A stretch of DNA of 64,000 bases, from the NCBI GenBank assembly GCA_963807235.1, contig CAWEBF010000009.1, positions 1-64,000 on the forward strand, written 5' to 3'. Positions 43,142 to 50,403 of the stretch are shown here, in pieces. Origin of the DNA: CAWEBF01 sp963807235. Its GTDB lineage: Bacteria; Acidobacteriota; Vicinamibacteria; Vicinamibacterales; UBA2999. Under the pieces are notes generated by a model. The model saw nothing but the letters and a program-made list of their open reading frames with translations. It searched no databases and was not told the DNA's origin. Both the position numbers and the translations under genes were made by a program. Position 1 is the stretch's first letter, and the number at the start of each line of letters is the position of its first letter.

Positions 43142-44035
43142 TCAGGTTGTTGGAGGGACCGCGAGCACCAGGGCATGCGTGAGGCAGAGCACCCGGTAGG
43201 TGACCGAACCCATGCGCCGGCCCAGCCGCCCAGAAGAGTGCAGGCCCATCACGATGAGTCCAGCCCGCCGCGCCTCTGCCACACTCGCGATTTCCTCTGA
43301 GGCATCACCAGCCAGGACGAGCATCTCGACTGACGAACGCGATCCGCAGGCTTCCGACAGTTCACGCAATTGTCGCTCGGCTTCGGCGCGACGGTCATGG
43401 TCCAAGCCCGGTATTGCCAGCCTCACGCGTGGCGGCACGTAGATCGGTTCCAGCACGTGCGCCAGCAACAACGGAACGCCTAAGGCATCGGCTATTCCTG
43501 TCGCTATTCTGGTCTGCTGCAGTGATGCTTCGGTGAGATCGACTGGTGCAACGAGGCGCTGCACATGTCGACTGATGTCCGTCACGGCGGCGACGCGCGG
43601 GGCAGTCGCGGGCGTGACCAGTACCGGGATCGAGGTCTCGCGCAGCACTCGCTCTGTCGTCGAACCGAAGAACTTCTTGGTGATACCGCTTCGCCCATGC
43701 GAGCCCATCACGATCAGATCGCTGGCTGAATCCTGGGCAACGCGAAGAATCTCGGCGGCCGGCTTTCCGGCGGCCACGACGAACTCGATGGTCGCAGCAT
43801 GAGCGGCTGCGGGCTGCACCGCGGAATCCACAAAGCGTTTGAGTCCTTCCTCGGTCTGTTGCGAGAGGGCTTGGAGGCCGGCGTTTTCCGCGGCGACTGC
43901 CAGGAGAGGATCGTCTATGGTCACCACCAGAAGACGCGCCCCAAAGTGGTTGGCTACCGTTGCCGCATAGTTGAGGGCCGTAGATGATGGTTCTGAGAAG
44001 TCGACCGGGCACACGATGGAAGGACGATTCGACAT
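43142..44035 (-). CDS. universal stress protein, tandem Usp domains
   Basis: The chosen start ATG 44035 (MSNRPSIVCPVDFSEPSSTA) has AGAGG five bases upstream; a GTG six bases further out is possible. It has 297 residues and two Usp domains. The first carries the full ATP-binding loop (MGSHGRSGITKKFFGSTTER). The second has a changed loop (MGLHSSGRLGRRMGSVTYRV) that may not bind ATP. The gene is convergent with the groEL-Yip1 operon and divergent from the gene at 44110. The best sigma-54 promoter in the window (44065-44080) precedes it. Confidence 0.88.
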   Translation of the reverse strand: MSNRPSIVCPVDFSEPSSTALNYAATVANHFGARLLVVTIDDPLLAVAAENAGLQALSQQTEEGLKRFVDSAVQPAAAHAATIEFVVAAGKPAAEILRVAQDSASDLIVMGSHGRSGITKKFFGSTTERVLRETSIPVLVTPATAPRVAAVTDISRHVQRLVAPVDLTEASLQQTRIATGIADALGVPLLLAHVLEPIYVPPRVRLAIPGLDHDRRAEAERQLRELSEACGSRSSVEMLVLAGDASEEIASVAEARRAGLIVMGLHSSGRLGRRMGSVTYRVLCLTHALVLAVPPTT

Positions 44036-44064
44036 TTGCACCTCTAGGCGCTAGTCAAGGGAGA

Positions 44065-44080
44065 CGCAACTGACGTGCCA
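44065..44080 (-). promoter_or_regulatory. sigma-54 promoter, near-perfect
   Basis: Minus strand TGGCACGTCAGTTGCG matches TGGCACG-N4-TTGC in all conserved positions. The predicted start near 44054 leaves a 19-base leader before ATG 44035. Confidence 0.75.
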
Positions 44081-44109
44081 GCTCACACACACAAGAGGGG
44101 AGAACGCGC

Positions 44110-44673
44110 ATGACCACCGGCGCACGATATCGTGTCGAGGATGGACGAACATGCATCGAAATAAAGGTTGCGCACGCCGGCCAACTGTTCGATGGCCGAG
44201 ACCCCGCGCCATTTCGCGAGCGAGATCTCGACGACGATGCCGTCGAGTATCTCTTGGCGGCAGCCGAAGAAATTCCCCGGACGCAATCGTTGGCGATTGC
44301 GGTGGCAATCTCCGATGAACCTGAGTCCGCCTTACCCTCTGATTCGATCCGTGTGGCCGTGCGCAGCCACTTCAGCTACGAGCTCGAGCAGACACAGCGC
44401 CGGTTACGTGACCACATACGCCGAGGTCAGATGAGCCTCGCCGTCGGGCTGACGATGCTTGTCGTCTTCCTCGCGCTTGCGGAGCTGACCCTCGCGCTCC
44501 AGCCAGGACCACTGCGGGAGATTCTTCGCGAGGGTTTCGTCATCACGGGGTGGGTCGCGATGTGGCGGCCCCTCGACGTTCTTCTCTACGATTGGTGGCC
44601 GATAGTCGCTGAACGCCGGCAGATCCGCCGGATCCTCGATGCGCCGGTGTCGGTTCGCTATGGGATCGCGTGA
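44110..44673 (+). CDS. conserved hypothetical protein with C-terminal membrane hairpin
   Basis: A 187-residue protein. Residues 1-95 are soluble and acidic (RYRVEDGRTCIEIKVAHAGQ, FDGRDPAPFRERDLDDDAVE). Residues about 108-155 form two hydrophobic helices (MSLAVGLTMLVVFLALAELT and EGFVITGWVAMWRPLDVLLY). A basic C-terminus follows (WWPIVAERRQIRRILDAPV). Proteins with this layout are seen in stress gene clusters beside Usp and acyl-CoA synthetase genes, but no function is known. Its coding sequence contains GAAATTCCCCGG (44269-44280), the complement of the shared GGGGAATTTC element. Confidence 0.7.
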   Translation: MTTGARYRVEDGRTCIEIKVAHAGQLFDGRDPAPFRERDLDDDAVEYLLAAAEEIPRTQSLAIAVAISDEPESALPSDSIRVAVRSHFSYELEQTQRRLRDHIRRGQMSLAVGLTMLVVFLALAELTLALQPGPLREILREGFVITGWVAMWRPLDVLLYDWWPIVAERRQIRRILDAPVSVRYGIA

Positions 44674-44698
44674 CCAGCCCCCGAAACTCCCCGGAGAT

Positions 44699-44712
44699 CG
44701 GGAAATTTCCCG
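44699..44712. promoter_or_regulatory. palindrome CGGGAAATTTCCCG, candidate activator site
   Basis: A perfect 14-base palindrome centred about 98 bases upstream of the start predicted from the -24/-12 promoter at 44778. It is the fully symmetrical form of the GGGGAATTTC element. The remaining 44674-44777 sequence shows nothing else. Confidence 0.55.
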
Positions 44713-44777
44713 GACGCCATAGGCCATCAGACACTCCTACGCTGCACGATCCCCGTGCCTGTCGAGGATATCCGCGG

Positions 44778-44793
44778 TGGCACACCGCTTGCC
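44778..44793 (+). promoter_or_regulatory. sigma-54 promoter, strong match
   Basis: TGGCACACCGCTTGCC: perfect TGGCAC, perfect TTGC, 10-base gap. 13 bases separate the GC from GTG 44806. It excludes the upstream in-frame GTG at 44755 as the start. Confidence 0.7.
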
Positions 44794-44805
44794 CTTCACC
44801 AGGAC

Positions 44806-45723
44806 GTGCCGGTAAAACGCCACGGGATGGTCGTGACCGCGGTAGTCCTCGCGAGCCTGGCGGGTGTGCCGCCCGGTCTCGCGCAGGACGCCGGCCAGGT
44901 TCGGCTTGTCGGGGAGGTGAGAAGCCACCTGGTGAGCCGGGGTGACACGCTCACGGCCCTGAGCGCCCGCCTGGGCGTCGACAAGCGCACGCTCGCCGCC
45001 GACAACGGCCTCGACATGGCGGACGTCCTCGTGGCGGGGCGCGCGCTTCAGATCGACAATCGCCACATCGTTCCCGAGACGATGGCCGCCGCGCCCGTCG
45101 TAGTGAACATTCCGCAGCGCATGGTCTTTCATCGGAACGCGACCGTCACAGGGATGCCGGTCGCCGTCGGACGCCCGCAGTGGGCGACGCCTACCGGATC
45201 CTTCACGATCGTGACGCGCGAGGAGAGTCCGACCTGGGATGTCCCGCGCTCCATCCTCGACGAGGCGCGCCGCCGCGGCCGCAGCCACCCTGCTCGCGTT
45301 CCGCCCGGGCCCGCCAACCCGCTGGGTGCGTTTTGGCTCGGCCTGAGCCACGGCAGCATCGGGCTCCACGGCACCAACGCTCCCACCAGCATGTACGGTT
45401 TCGTCTCGCATGGCTGCATGCGGCTCCATCCGGACGACATCGCCTGGCTCTTTTCACGCGTCACGATCGGTGATCGCGTGGAGGTGATCTACGAGCCGGT
45501 CTTGCTGACCGCCGTCGGGCCGCGCGTGTTCCTGGAAGTGCACAGCGATCCGTACCGGCTCGCCGCTCCTACGCTGGAACGGGTTCGTGGTCTGGCCGCC
45601 GCGCTCGGCCTCACGGAACGCGTGGACTGGGCGGCAGCACGACGAGTGACCCAGCTGCGCCACGGCGTGGCTCGCGACGTGACCGCGCCGGATTCGACTC
45701 CCGGCGGAGAGGGGCTGCCATGA
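44806..45723 (+). CDS. LysM - L,D-transpeptidase (YkuD)
   Basis: From GTG 44806 the protein has 305 residues. The n-region PVKRHG and the hydrophobic MVVTAVVLASLAGVPPGLAQ form a signal peptide; ATG 44827 is the alternative start. A LysM motif follows (SHLVSRGDTLTALSARLGVD, LVAGRALQIDN). The YkuD domain has VGRPQWATPTGSFTIV and the catalytic HGTN...SHGCMRLHPDD motif with nucleophile Cys. It cross-links peptidoglycan (3-3 links) or attaches proteins to it in the periplasm, a known response to envelope stress and stationary phase. It is the first gene of a probable operon with the USP gene at 45811. Confidence 0.88.
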   Translation: MPVKRHGMVVTAVVLASLAGVPPGLAQDAGQVRLVGEVRSHLVSRGDTLTALSARLGVDKRTLAADNGLDMADVLVAGRALQIDNRHIVPETMAAAPVVVNIPQRMVFHRNATVTGMPVAVGRPQWATPTGSFTIVTREESPTWDVPRSILDEARRRGRSHPARVPPGPANPLGAFWLGLSHGSIGLHGTNAPTSMYGFVSHGCMRLHPDDIAWLFSRVTIGDRVEVIYEPVLLTAVGPRVFLEVHSDPYRLAAPTLERVRGLAAALGLTERVDWAAARRVTQLRHGVARDVTAPDSTPGGEGLP

Positions 45724-45810
45724 AACCGCTGCCCCATGGTTATGAAGTGCGTCTGCACGGCGGCCCGTGCGGCGAGTCGCAGATCGTCCCAGGCTTGATG
45801 CAAGGAGAAG

Positions 45811-46728
45811 GTGATGATCGAAATTCGTAGAATCCTGTGCCCGGTGGACTTCTCGGAGTGCTCGCGACGCGCCGTCGACCACGCCATGGCGATCGCGCGC
45901 TGGTACGGCTCCTCGGTGACGGTCATGCACGCATTCCCCCTGCCGCCGGTCGCTGCCGCGCCGAGCGGGCCGATCCTCCTGGAGCCGGTGCTGTTGACTG
46001 CGGCGCTGCGCGACCAGCTGGTGGCCGACATGAAGCGCCTGGTCGACGTGGAGCGCGCACCAGGGATTGTCACCGACGTCGTGCTGCGGGAGGGCATCGC
46101 CGCCTCGCAAATTCTCGAGCAGGCCGACACCATGAAGGCCGACCTGGTGGTGATGGGCACGCACGGCCGGTCCGGCGTGGACCGTCTGTTGCTCGGCTCG
46201 GTGACCGAAAAGGTGCTGCGAAAGGTCCGTTGCCCCGTCCTCACCGTCCCGCAGGGGCTGGCCGACGCGGTGCCGGCGGCGCCCGTGCTGTTCAAGCGAA
46301 TCGTCTGTCCGGTGGACTTCTCGGATTCGTCGATGCGAGCGCTGGACTACGCGAAATCGCTCGCGCGCGAGGCCGACGCGCAGTTGACCGTCCTGCACGT
46401 GGTATCGCCGGAGTCCGAGATCCCGTTCGACTACCCGGTCGGGGACACCAGCCTGACGCTCGCCGAATTTCAAAAGCGGCGGGAGGAAGACGCGCAGCGG
46501 CGGTTGGAGACGGCGACACAATACGAGGCCGCCTACACGCAGGAGCCGCTGTTGACGCGAGGTAAACCCTGGAAGGAGATTCTTCGCGTGAGCGAGGAAC
46601 GGCAGGCGGACCTGATCGTCATGGGCGTCCAGGGGCGTGGCGCAGCCGACCTGATGTTCTTCGGATCGACCACCCAGCATGTGGTGCGCGCAGCCACCTG
46701 TCCCGTGCTGACCTTGCGTGGACGTTGA
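45811..46728 (+). CDS. universal stress protein, tandem Usp domains
   Basis: A 305-residue protein; AAGGAGAAGG lies just upstream of ATG 45811, and ATG 45814 is also possible. Both domains have the ATP-binding loop: VVMGTHGRSGVDRLLLGSVT and IVMGVQGRGAADLMFFGSTT. It is closest to the USP at 39750-40634 among the three here (shared CPVDFS start and GVxGRGAxDLxxFGSTT loop), consistent with duplication within the island. It follows the L,D-transpeptidase by 87 bases with no clear promoter between them. Confidence 0.9.
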   Translation: MMIEIRRILCPVDFSECSRRAVDHAMAIARWYGSSVTVMHAFPLPPVAAAPSGPILLEPVLLTAALRDQLVADMKRLVDVERAPGIVTDVVLREGIAASQILEQADTMKADLVVMGTHGRSGVDRLLLGSVTEKVLRKVRCPVLTVPQGLADAVPAAPVLFKRIVCPVDFSDSSMRALDYAKSLAREADAQLTVLHVVSPESEIPFDYPVGDTSLTLAEFQKRREEDAQRRLETATQYEAAYTQEPLLTRGKPWKEILRVSEERQADLIVMGVQGRGAADLMFFGSTTQHVVRAATCPVLTLRGR

Positions 46729-46744
46729 GACCGGCGAGTTGCGT

Positions 46745-46768
46745 ATTGCGCTGAAGAAATAGCGCAAT
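46745..46768. terminator. hairpin between convergent genes
   Basis: ATTGCGCT, 8-base loop, AGCGCAAT: a perfect 8-base stem between the convergent USP and DUF6064-type genes. It has no strong U-tract, so it is at best a weak or factor-assisted terminator. Confidence 0.35.
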
Positions 46769-47400
46769 CAGCGTCGGGCTCGTCGCCCGATGACGACACC
46801 GGTAAGCAGCACGCCCGCGCCCAGCAGGGCGTAGTCCGCCGGTACGTTCAGCAGCAGCGCCGCGGATCCACCGATGAAGGCCCATGCTATCGGGACAATC
46901 TCGAGCCGCATCGCAACGTCGCGGGCAGTCAGGAACAGGCCGAGGGTCAGGATCACTGTCGGGCACGGCACGCCGAACGTGGGCGTGGCCGGGTACTGGT
47001 GGCCCGAAGCAATCGTCACAATCGGGTAGGCGAACGCATAGACTGTCAGCAACGCGCCGACCCAACGCGTCCGTCCTTCGGCGGAGAACGCCGGCACTCC
47101 TCCGCGAGCGGCTGTTCGAGCCAGCAGTCCCGCTTCGGCGGCGAACAGCGCCGCGAACAGCCACGCGGCAGGATTGATGTTTGTGAACAGCCAGGCGTGG
47201 TAGGCCAACGCATTCCATGCCCACAACGCGGCCAGGACGTAGGTCAGCGGGCGGCGGTGCCGGGCGGGATTCCGCCACGCGGCGATCACGAAGCCGATGC
47301 TCGCGAGCCACCAGGCGATTACCGCCGGCCACAGCGCCCGGTTGTAGACGGCAAAGACATCGAAGAATTCCTGCGGCGTGAAGGGAAGGCCTGCGGCCAT
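46768..47400 (-). CDS. DUF6064-type membrane protein
   Basis: A 210-residue protein starting MAAGLPFTPQEFFDVFAVYN, typical of the DUF6064 family, followed by six membrane helices (AVIAWWLASIGFVIAAWRNP, VLAALWAWNALAYHAWLFTN, AWLFAALFAAEAGLLARTAA, VGALLTVYAFAYPIVTIASG, PTVILTLGLFLTARDVAMRL, WAFIGGSAALLLNVPADYAL). Function unknown. It is the last gene of a six-gene minus-strand operon, starting 4 bases after the stop of the preceding gene. Confidence 0.75.
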   Translation of the reverse strand: MAAGLPFTPQEFFDVFAVYNRALWPAVIAWWLASIGFVIAAWRNPARHRRPLTYVLAALWAWNALAYHAWLFTNINPAAWLFAALFAAEAGLLARTAARGGVPAFSAEGRTRWVGALLTVYAFAYPIVTIASGHQYPATPTFGVPCPTVILTLGLFLTARDVAMRLEIVPIAWAFIGGSAALLLNVPADYALLGAGVLLTGVVIGRRARR

Positions 47401-47404
47401 CACT

Positions 47405-48118
47405 TCACGCGGGTTGCGCCGTAGCCGGCACGTGGCGTTCGGCATCCGCCTTGATCTGCCGGAGCATCACCTGCCGGATCAGCACGATGCCGGGAGAGAA
47501 TCGCGCCCAATACCAGCGAAAGCGCGCTCTCGCGGTGGGATCGGTTGCGACTGCGCGCGTCTCGGTACGAAAGAGGGTTTCCGCAGGGCTTAGCGCCTCG
47601 ACGCGCAGTGTCCACACGATCTTCACGTAGTTCGGTTCGTGAAAAGACTTGAATTCGTCCGGTGCTAGCCCGCGGAAGATGACGTTCGCTTCCCACGGCT
47701 GCGTCACGGCTCCGACCACGATCGCGCGTCCAGGTTCCTCGTGCAGCACGCGCCAGCCGAGCGCCAGCGTCTGGGCCAGCAGCCCCAGCGGTTGTGCCGC
47801 CGCGGCCGCGTCGGCCCCGAGCGCCAGCTCGCGCGCCCTGAAGATCGCGCTGACGACAGCCGAGTCCTGGAGGTTCACCTCGGCGGCCGCTCGCAGCGTG
47901 ATGCCCGCCGGCGCCAGCACCCGCACCTGATGCCGCTCGGCCACCTCGTAGGAGGGCATGAACGCATCCAGCACCGGATCCGCCTCGTCGGGTCCTGGTG
48001 GCGGCGGATTGCCGTAACGGTAGTACGTGGCAGCCACCACGGCGCCGTAGGTCGCAGCTGCCACGCCGATACCCAGCGCCGCCCAGCGCGTCGCGCGCCC
48101 CACGAAGCCTGCCGTCAC
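47405..48118 (-). CDS. membrane-anchored START/SRPBCC-like protein
   Basis: GTG at 48118 overlaps the cytochrome gene stop (GTGA). It encodes 237 residues: an N-terminal anchor (WAALGIGVAAATYGAVVAAT), then a domain beginning LDAFMPSYEVAERHQVRVLA with LRAAAEVNLQDSAVVSAIFR, AIVVGAVTQPWEANVIFRGL, NYVKIVWTLRVEALSPAETL and the closing helix FSPGIVLIRQVMLRQIKADA. The strand pattern and long last helix fit the SRPBCC (START-like) fold, which binds hydrophobic ligands. The ligand is unknown. Confidence 0.65.
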   Translation of the reverse strand: MTAGFVGRATRWAALGIGVAAATYGAVVAATYYRYGNPPPPGPDEADPVLDAFMPSYEVAERHQVRVLAPAGITLRAAAEVNLQDSAVVSAIFRARELALGADAAAAAQPLGLLAQTLALGWRVLHEEPGRAIVVGAVTQPWEANVIFRGLAPDEFKSFHEPNYVKIVWTLRVEALSPAETLFRTETRAVATDPTARARFRWYWARFSPGIVLIRQVMLRQIKADAERHVPATAQPA

Positions 48119-48513
48119 GGCTGAACGCTCACTATGCGTGCGCGCGCTATGTAGCGATGGCACGACACGCAGCTCGTCGAAAGCGCAACGAACCCGAGAG
48201 AAGCGCCTTCGAGGTCCCGGAGCCTGGCCGCCTGGGCGAGGTCGTCCGTCGCGCGCACGAAGGCCGCGGTGTGTCGCACGTACTCCGGGAACTGCAGCAC
48301 CGACCACGCCGGATCTCGGGTGACCCGTGCCAGCGCCTTGGTCTCGGCGTCCAGCAGCTGCCAGTTGCTGGTCACGACCGCTTCGAGAATCTTCTGCGAG
48401 TGCTCCAGCTTGCTGCGCATGACCTGATTGAGGCGGACCGTCTGCGACGATGCGGCCCCGGCGCTGACGGCCAGGAGGAAAATTGCGGCGCACGACTTGA
48501 GAGTGATGTTCAT
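48115..48513 (-). CDS. cytochrome with C-terminal CxxCH (cytochrome c'-like)
   Basis: A 132-residue secreted protein: signal SCAAIFLLAVSAGAASSQ, then a helical domain (RLNQVMRSKLEHSQKILEAV, LQFPEYVRHTAAFVRATDDL) and a C-terminal heme site STSCVSCHRYIARARIV. A heme motif at the very end of a four-helix protein is the layout of class II cytochromes c'. It could bind NO or O2 or shuttle electrons in the periplasm. Its ATG overlaps the M23 peptidase stop, and its own stop overlaps the next start. Confidence 0.8.
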   Translation of the reverse strand: MNITLKSCAAIFLLAVSAGAASSQTVRLNQVMRSKLEHSQKILEAVVTSNWQLLDAETKALARVTRDPAWSVLQFPEYVRHTAAFVRATDDLAQAARLRDLEGASLGFVALSTSCVSCHRYIARARIVSVQP

Positions 48514-49490
48514 CGGGGATCTCCAACCTGATGCGTATCTGCGGTCATGGCGAGTCGATCGTTCCGCGTCGCGAACCGTCCCGCGATACGAACTGGTAAG
48601 GGATCGCCGCCTAATGGCGCGGCCTCGGTCCCGGGACGCTGTACGTGGAGATGCAGATGCGGCTCGCCGGTGTTGCCGCTGTTACCGACCTGGCCGATCC
48701 GTTGTCCGACCTCGACGCGGTGGCCGACGTGCGCGTCAACGGTGCCGCGCTGGAAGTGGCCCAGCACCACCCACGCACCGTCGCAGTCCAGAATCACGTG
48801 ATTGCCGGCCATGTGCGCACGGTCCACCTGCGGGGGCGTCATATCGGCAAATCCGTCCACGGCGGCGACGACGTTGCCGGCACACGGGGCCAGCACCGGT
48901 TCGCCGAAGATCCGATAGGCCGTCAGGTCCGTGGGCAGCAGCCCGGCTGCGCGCATCCCCAGTGAATCGATGCGGACGAGATCGACGCCGTAGCTTTGTC
49001 CACGATACGGCGCGAAACGCTCGCCTTCCAGTGTATTGACGTGAGCGTTCACCAGCACGTGGCTACCACCGTTCACGACCAGATAGACGCCGCCAGCGAA
49101 TGGAAATGCCAGGTCCACTGCATGTTCGGGCGCCCGCCGGGCGCTGACGGCCACACCAGCCAATGCGGCCAGCGAGAACGTCGCGACGAAGGCGGCGATC
49201 GTCACCACCTGCGTCGCACGCGAGGTGGGCCACAGCGGCGCCGCGATGAATCGCCGTCGGGCCGTCATGATCACCACGATCAGCGCCGCGCCAGTAGACC
49301 ATCGGGGTGTACCAGGGCACCACCACCCACAGGCCTGCCAGGTGAATGGCTACCAAATAGCCGGCGGTCAGCACGGCGGCAGCGACGAAGTGGCCTGGCT
49401 GCCGGGTGGGCTGAGCGCCAGTCCGGTCAGCAGGCACACGGGGATGACCACCTGCAGGAAGAGCGGCAGCCAGACCGAGAACCACGTCAT
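48510..49490 (-). CDS. membrane-anchored M23-family peptidase-like protein, frameshifted
   Basis: ATG 49490 has AGGAGG four bases upstream. It encodes MTWFSVWLPLFLQVVIPVCL. Indels near 49390 and 49300 separate this from VLTAGYLVAIHLAGLWVVVP and from the frame VVTIAAFVATFSLAALAGVA, giving about four membrane helices. The extracytoplasmic part is an M23/LytM-like domain: GEPVLAPCAGNVVAAVDG, AGNHVILDCDGAWVVLGHFQ, GQRIGQVGNSGNTGEPHLHL. The H-x-H metal ligands are present (HLHLHV), but the first metal motif reads S-Y-G-V-D where H-x-G-x-D is usual. Peptidoglycan cleavage is therefore likely but not certain. The repaired length is near 325 residues. Confidence 0.72.
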
Positions 49491-49516
49491 CCGGCCTCCT
49501 TGTCGCGGGGCGGGCC

Positions 49517-49957
49517 CTAGCGGCCCAACGCGTGGTCGAGCACGTCGATCACCTGATGGGTGCGGCGATCGACGAGCAGGAGAGCGTTGCCATGGAGGCG
49601 ATACTCAACGTCACCCGGAAGCTGCGGCAACGCGCTGAGAATCGACGGGCCTGGGCGGGGCTGGCTGTGGGCCCGCAGCGCTCGGTCGTCCATCGTTTCC
49701 AGGGCGTTGTATCGATACAGCCAATGGGTGAAGCGGAGCCGGAATCGCAGGATCTCCGCGACTTCTGGCGTGAAGATCGGTCCTGTTCGGCCGATCGCTG
49801 CGTAGTCATAGACGGCCTCGACGAATCGAGCCACGGTCCGACCGTCGGCTGAATGCGCGTGCGACAGCGCCGTTGGCTCGGCGTGGCGGGCTGCCGTGCC
49901 GAGCAGAGCCGGAATCAATAACGCGAGGGCGACGGCGTGCTTCCTTGAGGTGAACAT
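49517..49957 (-). CDS. secreted protein with LPxLPG-EYR C-terminal motif
   Basis: A 146-residue protein with AGGAGG four bases before ATG 49957. The signal MFTSRKHAVALALLIPALLG leads to a short helical region (RTVARFVEAVYDYAAIGR, FTPEVAEILRFRLRFTHWLY). The C-terminus LPQLPGDVEYRLHGNALLLV ends DVLDHALGR. It is a paralogue of 33250-33829, which has LPVLPGELEYRVVDHDLAIL. Both copies sit downstream of -24/-12 promoter matches. The conserved C-terminal beta-hairpin is probably the functional part; the role is unknown. It is the second gene of the 50178-46768 operon. Confidence 0.72.
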   Translation of the reverse strand: MFTSRKHAVALALLIPALLGTAARHAEPTALSHAHSADGRTVARFVEAVYDYAAIGRTGPIFTPEVAEILRFRLRFTHWLYRYNALETMDDRALRAHSQPRPGPSILSALPQLPGDVEYRLHGNALLLVDRRTHQVIDVLDHALGR

Positions 49958-49977
49958 GGCGCCTCCTGCGGCCTTGT

Positions 49978-50178
49978 TCAGGGCACCTGCGGATCCGGTT
50001 CCCAGAACGGGCATCGTTCACAACCCATTTCGGCGACCTCGGTGCGCACGCCGGTGCGCACGCACACAAACGGCGGTTCGGGCTGATCCCGATCGGGCAC
50101 ACCAGACAACCGGTAGCCAGGACGGCTCCACTTGCAGTTCACGATGGTTTGCAGCGTCGCAATGGCGACATGAGTCAT
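49978..50178 (-). CDS. small Cys-containing protein
   Basis: A 66-residue protein, MTHVAIATLQTIVNCKWSRP, with AAGGAG six bases upstream. It has Cys residues in VNCKW, FVCVRTG and a C-terminal GCERCPFWEPD. The C-x-x-C-P element could bind zinc, iron or copper. It is the first gene of the six-gene operon and lies directly downstream of a -24/-12 promoter. No known family is recognised. Confidence 0.6.
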   Translation of the reverse strand: MTHVAIATLQTIVNCKWSRPGYRLSGVPDRDQPEPPFVCVRTGVRTEVAEMGCERCPFWEPDPQVP

Positions 50179-50207
50179 GGCCAACTCCTTTTCTCGTCCT
50201 TCTCGAG

Positions 50208-50223
50208 GGCGAGATTCGTGCCA
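50208..50223 (-). promoter_or_regulatory. sigma-54-type -24/-12 promoter
   Basis: Minus strand TGGCACGAATCTCGCC: perfect TGGCACG at -24, TCGC at -12, correct gap. It drives the operon 50178 to 46768. 30 bases separate the GC from the ATG. Confidence 0.6.
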
Positions 50224-50288
50224 CCTCTGCGTCGCGCCGATTTGGCCGGTACCTTTCAGCCAGGACGGGCCCCGGGCAGGCGGCCGGT

Positions 50289-50300
50289 GGGGATAAACTC
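50289..50300 (+). promoter_or_regulatory. weak activator-site candidate (GGGGATAAACTC)
   Basis: A distant variant of the GGGGAATTTC element, centred about 97 bases upstream of the predicted start for 50178. It is reported for its position rather than its sequence quality. Confidence 0.25.
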
Positions 50301-50403
50301 GCGGGCCGTGGAAAAACCAGCGGCGCGCCGCGCCGTCGGCAGCCCGCGTGTCGGTTTTACGCCGGATCAGTGAGGCTGCTATAGCTTGTACTGGCTGGAG
50401 GCT

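Noticed and set aside
44755..44805. GTG at 44755 as start of the L,D-transpeptidase
   Set aside because: The strong -24/-12 promoter at 44778-44793 lies downstream of it, and the signal peptide begins after 44806.
45724..45810. Separate sigma-54 promoter for the USP at 45811
   Set aside because: No acceptable match; co-transcription with the L,D-transpeptidase is simpler.
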